A stretch of 33,611 nucleotides of DNA. Source: Actinomycetota bacterium (lineage in GTDB: Bacteria > Actinomycetota > Acidimicrobiia > IMCC26256 > PALSA-610). The DNA lies in NCBI GenBank assembly GCA_003134555.1, contig PLBO01000067.1:34680-68290 (forward strand). The letters are read 5' to 3'. The position numbers were made by a program, and so were the translations under genes. Shown here piece after piece: positions 20,490 to 28,696 of the stretch. Below the pieces are notes generated by a model. The model had not been told where the DNA came from and ran no database searches. It saw nothing but the letters and a program-made list of their open reading frames with translations. Within the stretch, counting starts at the first letter, position 1. Each line of letters opens with the position of its first letter.

Positions 20490-22310
20490 TCAGGCGCTGA
20501 CGCGCTCGCTCCACCGGAATCGGTGGTGGACGAGCGCGCGCACGACCTCACCGGGCTGCGGCCGCGCGAAGTAGTAGCCCTGCGCGAGGTCGCATCCGAA
20601 CGTGCGCATCGTGTGGAGCTGCATGTCGTTCTCGATGCCTTCGGCCGTCACCGTGAAACCGAGCGCGTGCCCGAGGCCGACGATGGCCGAGACGATCGCC
20701 GAATCCGCCTCGTGGTGGCCGAGACCTTCGATCAACGAACGATCGATCTTCAAGGTGTGCATGGGGAACTCGTTCAGGTGCGCCAGCGACGATTGGCCGG
20801 TGCCGAAGTCGTCGATGCCGATGCGCACGCCGTGCGCCGCGAGCTGCTGCAAGACGTCCGCGGCCCGCTCGCGATTCTCCACGATGACCGTCTCGTTGAT
20901 CTCGAGCGTCAGCAGCGACGGGTCGAGGCGCGTGGCCGCGAGCGTGGAGTCGACGATCGAGACGAGCTCGGGATCGTTGAGCTGCCGAGCCGAGAGGTTG
21001 ACGGCGATCGAGAGCGGCGACTCCTGCGGTAGCTCCGCACACCAGCGGGCCGTCTGCGAGCATGCTTCGTGCAGGACCCATGCCCCGATGGGGACGATCA
21101 GGCCGGTCTCTTCTGCGATATCGAGGAAGTCGGCCGGTTCGAGCAGACCGAGGTCGGGGTGCTGCCAGCGCACGAGTGCCTCGAGTCCGATCATCTCCGA
21201 GCCGGCGATGTCGACCACCGGTTGGTAGTGCACGCGGAACTCGCCGCGAACGAGCGCGCGCCGCAGAGCGCTCTCGATCTCGAGTCGTCTTACCGCGCGG
21301 TCGCGCATCGTGCCGTCGAAGAGCTCGACGCGCCCGCGCCCCATCTCCTTGGCGGCGAAGACCGCGACGTCGGCGTCGCGCAAGAGCCGGGTGGCTGTGT
21401 CGTGCGGCCCGTCCGAAACGATGACCCCGATGCTGGCATCGAGGCACACCTCGTCGTCGCCCAACGAGAGAGGCTGGTCGAATACGGCGCGCAAACGCCG
21501 CGCGAGCGCGAGGACGTCGTCGACCTCGGTCACGTTCCGACAGACCACCCCGAGCTCGTCACCGCCGACGCGAGCCAGGCGGTCTCCCGCGCGCAGCACG
21601 CGGTCGAGGCGACGCGCCGCGGTCGCGAGCAACTCGTCGCCCGCCTCGTGGCCGAGACTGTCGTTCACGACCTTGAAGTGGTCGATGTCGAGGAGCACCA
21701 GGCCCACACGGTCTTCTTCGGTGCTCGTAGCGAGCGCCTCCTGGAGCCACTCCACCAGCATCACGCGGTTCGGCAGTTCGGTGAGTGGATCGTGGCGAGT
21801 GCGATGCGCGAGCTCGGCCTCGATCCGGCAATGCTCGCTGATGTCGTACGCGGCGCCGACGAGCTTTCTGCAAACGCCGTCCGCGTCGACGAGCGGGGTC
21901 ACGTCGACGGCGACGCGTCGCTTCGGGATCGAGGCTCCCCACTCGGCTTCGAATGCGATCGTCCGGCGCTCACGAGCCGCCCGGGCGAACGCCCGCACGT
22001 GCGCGACGAGCGCGTTGGCGGGCACGACGTGGCGCAGGTCACCGGCGGCCGTGTCGTCGCCGAGCAGCCCGCGGTACGCGTCGTTCGTATAGGTGAAACG
22101 GAAGACGTCGTCGCCGTCGACCGCGACCGCGAACGCGGGATGCGGGAGCAGATCGAGCAGCGTCGTGTCGCCGACGGCGCCGGCGTCGCCGACATCGCCG
22201 ACTTCGGCCCCCGCCGACTCGCTCACCGACGCCGACGTGCCGGGAACGCTCCCCGCCCACCGGCTCGGCATCTCATCATTCTCCGCACCACTCGGTTGCC
22301 ACCGCGCCAT
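20490..22310 (-). CDS. PAS-GGDEL-EAL c-di-GMP signalling protein
   Basis: A 606-residue cytoplasmic protein. A low-complexity start (1-45) is followed by a PAS domain (about 47-160; PHPAFAVAVDGDDVFRFTYTNDAYRGLLG; LVGAAYDISEH) and a GGDEF domain (about 170-335). An EAL domain follows (about 345-600). The cyclase loop reads GGDEL (249-253) instead of GGDEF, with an RAGD inhibitory-site-like motif (240-243). The EAL domain keeps EAL (377-379, GLEALVRW), the NLSARQL asparagine, the EINET glutamate and DDFGTG (500-505). It also keeps KIDRSLI and EGIE. The phosphodiesterase is probably active, and the GGDEL half may be regulatory or weakly active. A GGAG ribosome site precedes ATG 22310. It is divergent from the cyclase/AAA gene across 108 bases. 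Confidence 0.93.
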   Translation of the reverse strand: MARWQPSGAENDEMPSRWAGSVPGTSASVSESAGAEVGDVGDAGAVGDTTLLDLLPHPAFAVAVDGDDVFRFTYTNDAYRGLLGDDTAAGDLRHVVPANALVAHVRAFARAARERRTIAFEAEWGASIPKRRVAVDVTPLVDADGVCRKLVGAAYDISEHCRIEAELAHRTRHDPLTELPNRVMLVEWLQEALATSTEEDRVGLVLLDIDHFKVVNDSLGHEAGDELLATAARRLDRVLRAGDRLARVGGDELGVVCRNVTEVDDVLALARRLRAVFDQPLSLGDDEVCLDASIGVIVSDGPHDTATRLLRDADVAVFAAKEMGRGRVELFDGTMRDRAVRRLEIESALRRALVRGEFRVHYQPVVDIAGSEMIGLEALVRWQHPDLGLLEPADFLDIAEETGLIVPIGAWVLHEACSQTARWCAELPQESPLSIAVNLSARQLNDPELVSIVDSTLAATRLDPSLLTLEINETVIVENRERAADVLQQLAAHGVRIGIDDFGTGQSSLAHLNEFPMHTLKIDRSLIEGLGHHEADSAIVSAIVGLGHALGFTVTAEGIENDMQLHTMRTFGCDLAQGYYFARPQPGEVVRALVHHRFRWSERVSA

Positions 22311-22384
22311 CTCACCACTCCCGCTCTACAGGATTGTCGGCACCGAGGGCGTCGACCTGAACGCGAAACACCCGAATCGGGGCG

Positions 22385-22412
22385 TTGGCCCCACCGGCGC
22401 GGCCGGTATCGT
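22385..22412 (+). promoter_or_regulatory. Putative leaderless promoter of the cyclase/AAA gene
   Basis: TTGGCC (22385-22390), a 16-base spacer and TATCGT (22407-22412), then exactly six bases to ATG 22419. There is no Shine-Dalgarno sequence. The geometry matches the arsR and luxR promoters in this window. Confidence 0.45.
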
Positions 22413-22418
22413 GAGCGG

Positions 22419-25400
22419 ATGACCTGTCCGGCGTGCGGCGCGCCCGTACCCGAAGGCGCGCGCTTCTGCTCGGAGTGCGGGCAGCGTCTGATCGTCGCGG
22501 CCGACGAGCGCCGCCTGGTCACCGTCCTCATGGCCGACCTGGTGGGCTTCACCGCGCTCTCGGCCGCGAATGACCCCGAGCACGTGAAACGCCTCGTCGA
22601 TGCCTGCTTCGAGGGCCTCGTCGCCGACATCGTCACCTTCGGCGGTCACCTCGACAAGATCGTCGGCGACGAGATCGTGGCCCTGTTCGGCGCGCCCGTC
22701 GCGCACGAGGACGACGCCGAACGAGCGGTGCGCGCCGCGCTGCGGATGCAGGGGACGCTCGCCGCGCTCGCCCCCGATCTCGGCATCCGCGTGCAGATGC
22801 GGGTCGGGGTGAACACGGGCGAGGTGCTCGTCGGCGCCATGCGTGCCGGCGGAGACGCGACCGTGATGGGCGACGTGGTCAACACCGCGCAGCGGCTCCA
22901 GAAGCTCGCGGGGCCCGGTGAGGTGGTCGTCGGCCCGGCCACCTACGCCGCCACCCGCACCTCGATTCGCTACGAGGCGCTCGGGCCGCAGGGCTTGCGC
23001 GGACGCGAGGAGCCGGTCGAGTCCTACCAGGCGATCGACGCCCCCGCGCCGCCCGGACGCCGGCAGGCGCGCGAGCAGGCGCCGATGCTCGGCCGCGACG
23101 CCGAGTTCGCGACGCTCGAGCACGTCGTCGCGATGGCGATCCGGCGCCGGCGGGCGCAACTCGTCCTGCTCTCGGGTGAGGCGGGAGTCGGCAAGAGCCG
23201 GCTCGCCAGCGAGCTCGGAGCTCGCGCGCGACGCGATTTCGGCGCGGAGGTGCTCACGGGCCAGTTCGTTCCGTACGGCGATGCGAACGCGTTCGTCGCG
23301 GTCGGCGAGGCGCTGCGCCGAGCCTGCAACGTCGACCTCGACGACACCGACGACGAGAGCGACCGTCGCAGACGCGTCGTCGAGCGGGTCGGCAACGCAC
23401 TGAGCCTTCCGCCCGACGCGGCCGAGACGGAACGCATGGTCGAGGGCCTGCTGTATCTGATGGACGGTGTGACGCGGCCGGGCGTCGACCCGACCCGGGC
23501 ACGCGACGACGCATTGCGTTCGACAATTGCGTTCTTCGAATCGCTCGCATCGAGCGGACCCCTCGTCCTCACGCTGTCCGACCTGCACTGGGCGAGCGAC
23601 GAAGCGCTCGACCTGTGCAATCGCATGCTGGCGCGGCTGCACGACCAGCCCTTCGTGCTGGTCGCCACGACGCGTCCCGGTCTCGACGACCGATGGACGC
23701 CCGCGCCGGGCCGGCACAACGAGCTGGCGTTGCATCTCGATCCGCTCGACCGCGACTCGACCGCCGAGCTCGTGCGCGCGCTGTTCTGCGGGGAGGCCGA
23801 CGACGCTACGGTCGACTTCTTGCTCGAGCGAAGCGGCGGAAACCCGTTCTTCGTCGAAGAGCTCGTGGCCTTCGTACAAGAGACGCGCGACAGCGATCGT
23901 CTCCACGAGTTACCGGCGACACTGCACGGTCTGGTCGCCGCCCGGCTCGACGCCCTCGCGTCCTCCGAGCGGTCACTCCTGGAAGACTGCGCGATCGTCG
24001 GTTCCAGCGGGCCGATCACAGCGGTCCTCGCGTTGGCGGCACGCCCCGACGCGCGCCGGCTGCTCGACGATCTCGCGGAACGCGATTTCCTCCTCATCGA
24101 GCACGACGAATTCCACTTCAAGTCGGAGCTCATCCGCGAGATCGCGTACGGCACGCTCACAAAAGCCGAACGGGCCCGCCGGCACGCGCTGGTCGCACCC
24201 GTGCTCGCCGCGCGCGGTGAACAAGCCGTCGACCAGGCCGCTCACCATCTCGCCACCGCCGCCGAGCTCGTCGACGAGCTCGGCGCGGTCGACGGAGTTC
24301 CGCACGACGTTCGCGCCCAAGCCGTCGACACCTTGATGCGCGCGGCCGAACGCGACGAGTCGGTCGAATCGTGGCTTCACGCCGAACGACATCACGACCG
24401 CGCGCTGGCGCTGCTCGGCCGCGAGAACACGGTCGCGCGCCGGACCGCGCTGCTCGGCCGCGCGCGTGCACGTATCAACCGGCGCGTGCTCGACGAGGCG
24501 CGCGACGACGCGCTGACCGCGCTCACAGACGCGCGCGCCGCCGACGACCGGCTCCAAGAAGCCGTCGCGTTGACGTTGCTCGGCGAAGGCGAAGCCGCGA
24601 TCGGGGCGTACGACGTCGCCGAGGCGACGTTCGGGGAGGCACTGACACTGTGGCGCGCCCTCGACGACGACTCGGGCGCGGCCAACGTGTTGCGCGGACT
24701 CGGTATGACGCATCTCTTCCGGGGCGACCTCGAGCAGGCGGAGCGATTCGTCTCCGAGGCGCTGGGCTCCTTCCGGTCGTCCGGCAACCAGCGGGGCGCG
24801 GCATGGGCGCTGCAGAACCTGGCGTGGATCTCGTTCACGCACGGCAACATCCCGCGGGCCGAGAATCGGCTCGAGGAATCGGCCGATCTCTTCGGAGAGC
24901 TCGGCGATTGGGGCGGCCTCAGCTGGGCCTACGGACTGCTCGCGTTCGTGCGCTACAACCAGGGCCGGCTCGACGAAGCCGCGGCGATCGCCGAGCACAT
25001 CTCGATCGAAGGTCGCGAGACCGGCAACCGTTGGGCGGTGGGCATGATGGACGTGCTGCTCGCGAACGTCGCGCTCTGGAGCGGACGAACACGCGAGTGT
25101 GTCGAGCGCGGCAACGATGCCGTCGAACTGTTCCGCGACATCGGCGACCGCTGGGGCGAGGTGATGTCGACGGCGTCGCTGGTCCGAGCCCACGCCGAGC
25201 TCGGCCACGACGACGAGTACGCATCAACGCTCGCGCGCTACTACGAGATCGCACGCGCGATGCCCGACGAGGGCATGCGTAACATCCCCGCGCTCGTCGA
25301 GGCGACCGTGCATCTGCAGCGGGGAGACGCGGCAGAGGCCGTGCAGGCTCTCACGGTGGTGGCGCCGGCGGACGAGAACGAGCTCGGCGCGGCCGACACG

Positions 25401-25901
25401 GCCGCCGCCATCGGGCTCGCGCGACTGCAGCTCGGCGACGTCGACGCCGCGATCGAAGCGCTCGTTGGTCCCTACGAGGCGTCGACCGACGACGGTCCGA
25501 GGCTCGCGGTCGGGTGCCGGCTCGCCCTGGCCTACGCCGTTGCCCACCGCTGCGACGACGCCCGCAAAGTGCTCGAGGAGATGAACGAGCGCAGCGGCGG
25601 AACCTACTCCGATCGGATGATCGCCCTGTGGGCCGAGAGCCTCGTGCACGTGCAGATGGGGAGCGGCGACGGACGGGGCAGCGTCGACGCCGCGCACGCG
25701 ATCGCGACGGCGACCGACGCCCGGTTGGAGCACGCGATGGCCGCCCTCGCGCGCGCGTGCGTGCTGGAGGCCCTCGGAGACGACGACGCGACCGAGGCGC
25801 GCGACGACGCCGAGCGCCAACTGCGGTCGCTTGGTATCACGGGTACCGGTTGGCGCCGGGTGTTCGAGCTCGCGCTCGAAGGGGTTCCGGCAAGGAGATA
25901 G
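22419..25901 (+). CDS. Zinc-ribbon / class III nucleotidyl cyclase / AAA ATPase / TPR regulator
   Basis: A 1160-residue multidomain protein. The N-terminus is a zinc ribbon (CPAC...CSEC; Cys3, 6, 17, 20). The class III cyclase domain (about 30-205) keeps the two metal aspartates (Asp40 in MADLVGFT, Asp84 in VGDE). The adenine-selecting Lys80 and Asp152 and the transition-state Asn155 and Arg159 (NTAQR) are also kept, so it is predicted to make cAMP. A STAND/AAA ATPase follows, with Walker A GEAGVGKS (253-260) and Walker B LVLTLSDLHWAS. The C-terminal half (about 620-1150) is a helical TPR-like array (for example GDLEQAERFVSEALGSFRSSGNQRGAAWALQNLAW). This is a known actinobacterial architecture with mostly unknown signals. 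I chose ATG 22419, since upstream sequence belongs to the divergent gene. Confidence 0.92.
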   Translation: MTCPACGAPVPEGARFCSECGQRLIVAADERRLVTVLMADLVGFTALSAANDPEHVKRLVDACFEGLVADIVTFGGHLDKIVGDEIVALFGAPVAHEDDAERAVRAALRMQGTLAALAPDLGIRVQMRVGVNTGEVLVGAMRAGGDATVMGDVVNTAQRLQKLAGPGEVVVGPATYAATRTSIRYEALGPQGLRGREEPVESYQAIDAPAPPGRRQAREQAPMLGRDAEFATLEHVVAMAIRRRRAQLVLLSGEAGVGKSRLASELGARARRDFGAEVLTGQFVPYGDANAFVAVGEALRRACNVDLDDTDDESDRRRRVVERVGNALSLPPDAAETERMVEGLLYLMDGVTRPGVDPTRARDDALRSTIAFFESLASSGPLVLTLSDLHWASDEALDLCNRMLARLHDQPFVLVATTRPGLDDRWTPAPGRHNELALHLDPLDRDSTAELVRALFCGEADDATVDFLLERSGGNPFFVEELVAFVQETRDSDRLHELPATLHGLVAARLDALASSERSLLEDCAIVGSSGPITAVLALAARPDARRLLDDLAERDFLLIEHDEFHFKSELIREIAYGTLTKAERARRHALVAPVLAARGEQAVDQAAHHLATAAELVDELGAVDGVPHDVRAQAVDTLMRAAERDESVESWLHAERHHDRALALLGRENTVARRTALLGRARARINRRVLDEARDDALTALTDARAADDRLQEAVALTLLGEGEAAIGAYDVAEATFGEALTLWRALDDDSGAANVLRGLGMTHLFRGDLEQAERFVSEALGSFRSSGNQRGAAWALQNLAWISFTHGNIPRAENRLEESADLFGELGDWGGLSWAYGLLAFVRYNQGRLDEAAAIAEHISIEGRETGNRWAVGMMDVLLANVALWSGRTRECVERGNDAVELFRDIGDRWGEVMSTASLVRAHAELGHDDEYASTLARYYEIARAMPDEGMRNIPALVEATVHLQRGDAAEAVQALTVVAPADENELGAADTAAAIGLARLQLGDVDAAIEALVGPYEASTDDGPRLAVGCRLALAYAVAHRCDDARKVLEEMNERSGGTYSDRMIALWAESLVHVQMGSGDGRGSVDAAHAIATATDARLEHAMAALARACVLEALGDDDATEARDDAERQLRSLGITGTGWRRVFELALEGVPARR

Positions 25902-25920
25902 AGGGGTAAGGCGGTAGATC

Positions 25921-26469
25921 ATGACGGAAGTATCAGAGCGCTACGCGCGGCTGGCCGACGCCTTTGCCGCAAAGATCGGGGCAGTGCCGTCCGAACGGTG
26001 GGCGTCGCCGTCGCCCTGCCCCGAGTGGAGCGCTCGCGACGTCGTCGGTCACGTCGTCTCGACGCAGGGCATGATCCTCGGCCTTGTCGGACGCGAGCTC
26101 GGCGAGGTCCGCTCGGTCGACGACGATCCGCGCGGCGCGTTCACCGACGCGCGCGCCGTCGTGCAACGCGACCTCGAAGACCCGGCTCGGGCCGGTACGG
26201 AGTTCGAAGGGTTCATGGGCAAGATGACGTTCGAGGGCGCGGTCGACCGCTTCTTGTGCTTCGATCTCGTCGTGCACGGCTGGGATCTCGCGCGCGCCGC
26301 GGGTCTCGGCGAGCACATCGATCCCGACGATGTCGCCCGCGTGCGCGGGCTGGCGGAATCCATGGGTGACCAGATGCGCGGCCCGAAGGCGTTCGGTCCC
26401 GAGCTGGAACCACCGGCGGGAGCCGACGAGCAGGGAAGGCTTCTCGCCTTCCTCGGCCGTAACCCCTAG
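25921..26469 (+). CDS. TIGR03086-type DinB-fold protein (mycothiol-transferase-like)
   Basis: A 182-residue helical-bundle protein of the maleylpyruvate-isomerase/TIGR03086 family. It shows RWASPSPCPEWSARDVVGHVVSTQG (His44) and FLCFDLVVHGWDLARAAGLG (His119, Asp122). These are the metal-binding positions of DinB-like mycothiol-dependent enzymes. Members may use mycothiol, the actinobacterial thiol, for conjugation or isomerisation; the substrate is unknown. The start lies 19 bases after the cyclase/AAA stop, so it is probably cotranscribed. It ends 17 bases from the convergent deazaflavin-type gene. Confidence 0.85.
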   Translation: MTEVSERYARLADAFAAKIGAVPSERWASPSPCPEWSARDVVGHVVSTQGMILGLVGRELGEVRSVDDDPRGAFTDARAVVQRDLEDPARAGTEFEGFMGKMTFEGAVDRFLCFDLVVHGWDLARAAGLGEHIDPDDVARVRGLAESMGDQMRGPKAFGPELEPPAGADEQGRLLAFLGRNP

Positions 26470-26486
26470 CCGCGCGCGCGGTCCGG

Positions 26487-26918
26487 TCAGGTCGCGGGCT
26501 CGAGCAGCACGAGCGGGATCTCGCGCGTCGTCTTGGTCTGGTATCCCGCGTAGTTCTTGTGGTCGGCCACGACGAGCGGCCACATGCGCGCCCGCTCTTC
26601 GGGAGTCGCGATCCGCGCCCGCATGCGTTGCTTCGGCGCGCCCTTGAGCGAGACCTCGACGTCGGGGTTGTCCCGCAGGTTGAGGAACCAAGCGGGATGA
26701 TCGTCGTCGCCGCCACGCGAGGCGACGACCACGACGGTCGAGCCCTCCTGCAGTGGCGACGTCAGCATCACCGACCGGGACTGACCGGACTTGCGGCCGG
26801 TGGTCGTGAGCTCGAGAACGGGCATCTTCGATGCCTCCCAACCAACTCGCCCGCCGCTGATCTTGAGCAGGGCGCGGTGGATCCCGTTCATGGTCTTCAA
26901 GGTCAGATCGCTCGGCAT
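26487..26918 (-). CDS. F420/deazaflavin-dependent nitroreductase-family protein (Ddn-like)
   Basis: A 143-residue protein of the DUF385/Ddn family (FDOR-A-like split beta barrel). The pattern is VLELTTTGRKSGQSRSVMLTSPLQEGSTVVVVASRGGDDDHPAWFLNLRDNPDVEVSLKG, with a KNYAGYQTKTTREIPLVLLEP C-terminus. The TTTGRKSGQ.R and HPAWFLNLRDNP blocks are family hallmarks and line the deazaflavin site in Mycobacterium Ddn. It may reduce quinones or other small substrates with F420H2. Actual cofactor use is inferred. A TAGGTT box ends six bases before ATG 26918, so it is probably leaderless. It stands alone, convergent with the TIGR03086 gene. Confidence 0.9.
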   Translation of the reverse strand: MPSDLTLKTMNGIHRALLKISGGRVGWEASKMPVLELTTTGRKSGQSRSVMLTSPLQEGSTVVVVASRGGDDDHPAWFLNLRDNPDVEVSLKGAPKQRMRARIATPEERARMWPLVVADHKNYAGYQTKTTREIPLVLLEPAT

Positions 26919-26924
26919 GCGCCG

Positions 26925-26930
26925 AACCTA
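26925..26930 (-). promoter_or_regulatory. -10 box of a probable leaderless promoter (Ddn-like gene)
   Basis: TAGGTT (leftward strand) is followed by exactly six bases and ATG 26918, without a ribosome site. The -35 region is weak. It is reported because the same TANNNT-6-start spacing recurs across the window. Confidence 0.35.
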
Positions 26931-26939
26931 GACCAGGAG

Positions 26940-27932
26940 CTACGACGGATCGACCGGTCCGGGAGCGAAGGGGGCGGCTCGGAGCCGGTCGAGCACGGCG
27001 TCGCAGGCCCGGCCGTCGGAGAACGTCGGCGCATGGGCGGGGATCTCGCCCGAGGTGACCGCGTCTCGCACCACCTCGGCGAAGCGGCGCATCGGCGCGA
27101 GATGGCCGTCGGCTTCCTCCGCGTCGGCGAGGTCGACGGACTCCCGCGAGCCGTCGGCGCGCCGGATCGTGATGCGCGTCTCCCCGACCAGCTCGGCAAT
27201 TGCGTTCGAGCCGAACACCGTGAAGCGCGGCGTCAGGTTCGCCACGGCGGCGAACCCGCTGTCGATCGCGACGGACGCGCCATTCGAGAGCACGAGCGAC
27301 GCGCTGAAACCGTCCTCGGCGGTGCAGGTGTGCAGGTCGCCAAATTCGTCGGGACGCTCCCGCACGTCGAGCCGAAGCAACGCCTGCACCTCGGTGACCT
27401 CCGCGGCGAACAGCGAGCGCAGCGTGTCGACGGCGTGCGAACCCCACGCACCGACCCAGCCGCCGCCCAGCTCGCGATCGAAGAGCCAGCCCCACGGCCG
27501 CAGCGGAACCCGGGAGCCGGCGGAGAGCCGCGTCATCTGGACGTGCTCGATTCGACCGAGCTCGCCTTCGGCGACGATCTCGCGCAGCATGCCGCGCGCC
27601 GGTGCGTAGCGAAACTCGAAGTTACAGAGCGCGACCACACCCGCGGCGCGCGCTTCGGCTTCGAGCTCGGCGGCTTCGTCGGCGTCGAGCGCGAACGGCT
27701 TGTCGCACAAGACCGCCTTGCCTTCGCCGAGCGCGAGTCGAACGTGCGGTGCGTGCAGGAAGGGCGGCGAGTGCACGCTGACCAGATCGACGTCGGCACG
27801 TGTGGCCAGGGCGCGCACCGCGGATTCGTCGCGGGCCGAGACAACGTCGACGACCTCACAGCCGTGGGTCTCGGCGAACACCGGTGCCACCACCCGCCGG
27901 CCGAACCCACCGCCGATGATTGCGACTCTCAT
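26940..27932 (-). CDS. Gfo/Idh/MocA-family NAD(P)-dependent oxidoreductase
   Basis: A 330-residue dehydrogenase. An N-terminal Rossmann fold begins MRVAIIGGGFGRRVV, then DLVSVHSPPFLHAPHVRLALGEGKAVLCDKPFAL with the catalytic-loop lysine in DKP (77-79; family consensus EKP). The C-terminal sheet domain has LGGGWVGAWGSHAVDTLRSLF, where the His lies at the usual active-site position, and FTVFGSNAIAELVGE. These enzymes oxidise or reduce sugars and inositols at a ring or carbonyl carbon. The ATGA at its start overlaps the end of the NagB-like gene, so it is the last gene of the carbohydrate cluster. The substrate is not known. Confidence 0.92.
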   Translation of the reverse strand: MRVAIIGGGFGRRVVAPVFAETHGCEVVDVVSARDESAVRALATRADVDLVSVHSPPFLHAPHVRLALGEGKAVLCDKPFALDADEAAELEAEARAAGVVALCNFEFRYAPARGMLREIVAEGELGRIEHVQMTRLSAGSRVPLRPWGWLFDRELGGGWVGAWGSHAVDTLRSLFAAEVTEVQALLRLDVRERPDEFGDLHTCTAEDGFSASLVLSNGASVAIDSGFAAVANLTPRFTVFGSNAIAELVGETRITIRRADGSRESVDLADAEEADGHLAPMRRFAEVVRDAVTSGEIPAHAPTFSDGRACDAVLDRLRAAPFAPGPVDPS

Positions 27933-28696
27933 GGCTCGAGGAGCGCCGACGACTCGGCGTCGAGGTAGAGGGTCGCATTCGACTGCCGGCGCAGGACCGA
28001 GGCCGGGCAGGCAGTAGTGATCGGCCCGTAGAGCGCCTCGTGCACGGCTTTCGCCTTCCGCGCCTCGGGCGCGATCACGAGCACGCGCTCGGCCCGGAGC
28101 AGCGCGGGGATCGTGACGGTGATCGCGTGGGTGGGCACGTCGTCGATCGTTGCGAAATGGCCCTCCGCCACCTGCTGACGGCGCGACGCCGGTTCGAGCG
28201 CGACGATCTTGACGTCGCGCGGGTCGTCGAAGTACGCAACGGGCGGATCGTTGAACGCGAGGTGGCCGTTCTCACCGATCCCGGCGCAACACAGGTCGAG
28301 CGGATGCGTCCGCAACAACGCTGCGTAACGGTCCGCTTCCTGCTCGGGATCGGGCGCGTCACCCGAGAGATACTGGAACTCCTTCAGCGGCAATCGGGCG
28401 GCGACCCGCTCTCGCATGTAACGCTGGAAGCTCGCGGTGTGCGCCGGCGGGAGCCCGACGTACTCGTCCATGTGGAACGCGCGCACGCGCGGCCATTCGA
28501 CATCGGGAGTCGCGGCCAGCTGCGCGAGGAACACGAGTTGTGAGTTGCCCGTGGCGAGCATCACGTTGGCCTCGCCTCGTGCGCCGATCGCGGCCCGGAG
28601 CACGGCGGCGGCGTCGGCGGCCGCGTCCCGCGCCATCGCGTCGACGTCGGGCGCGACGCGTACGTTCAGCGCGTCGATACGCAGTTCACGACTCAC
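27929..28696 (-). CDS. NagB-like glucosamine-6-phosphate deaminase/isomerase family protein
   Basis: A 255-residue protein. It shows VMLATGNSQ (phosphate loop), FHMDEYVGL (general base Asp), CCAGIGENGHLAFNDPP and CPASVLRRQSNATLYLD. NagB proper has FNEPGSS after the GHLAF block. Here it is FNDPPVAYFDDP, the variant seen in NagB-like proteins of uncertain substrate. It probably acts on an amino-sugar phosphate or a related aldose/ketose (inference). I chose GTG 28696, which gives a four-base GTGA overlap with the GH4 gene; GTG 28714 would overlap by 22 bases. It is cotranscribed with two GH4 glycosidases and a Gfo/Idh dehydrogenase. Confidence 0.88.
   Translation of the reverse strand: MSRELRIDALNVRVAPDVDAMARDAAADAAAVLRAAIGARGEANVMLATGNSQLVFLAQLAATPDVEWPRVRAFHMDEYVGLPPAHTASFQRYMRERVAARLPLKEFQYLSGDAPDPEQEADRYAALLRTHPLDLCCAGIGENGHLAFNDPPVAYFDDPRDVKIVALEPASRRQQVAEGHFATIDDVPTHAITVTIPALLRAERVLVIAPEARKAKAVHEALYGPITTACPASVLRRQSNATLYLDAESSALLEP

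Noticed and set aside
21069-22418. A long N-terminal extension of the cyclase/AAA frame
   Set aside because: It is antisense to the PAS-GGDEL-EAL gene. The zinc ribbon starts exactly at ATG 22419, and a promoter lies just before it.
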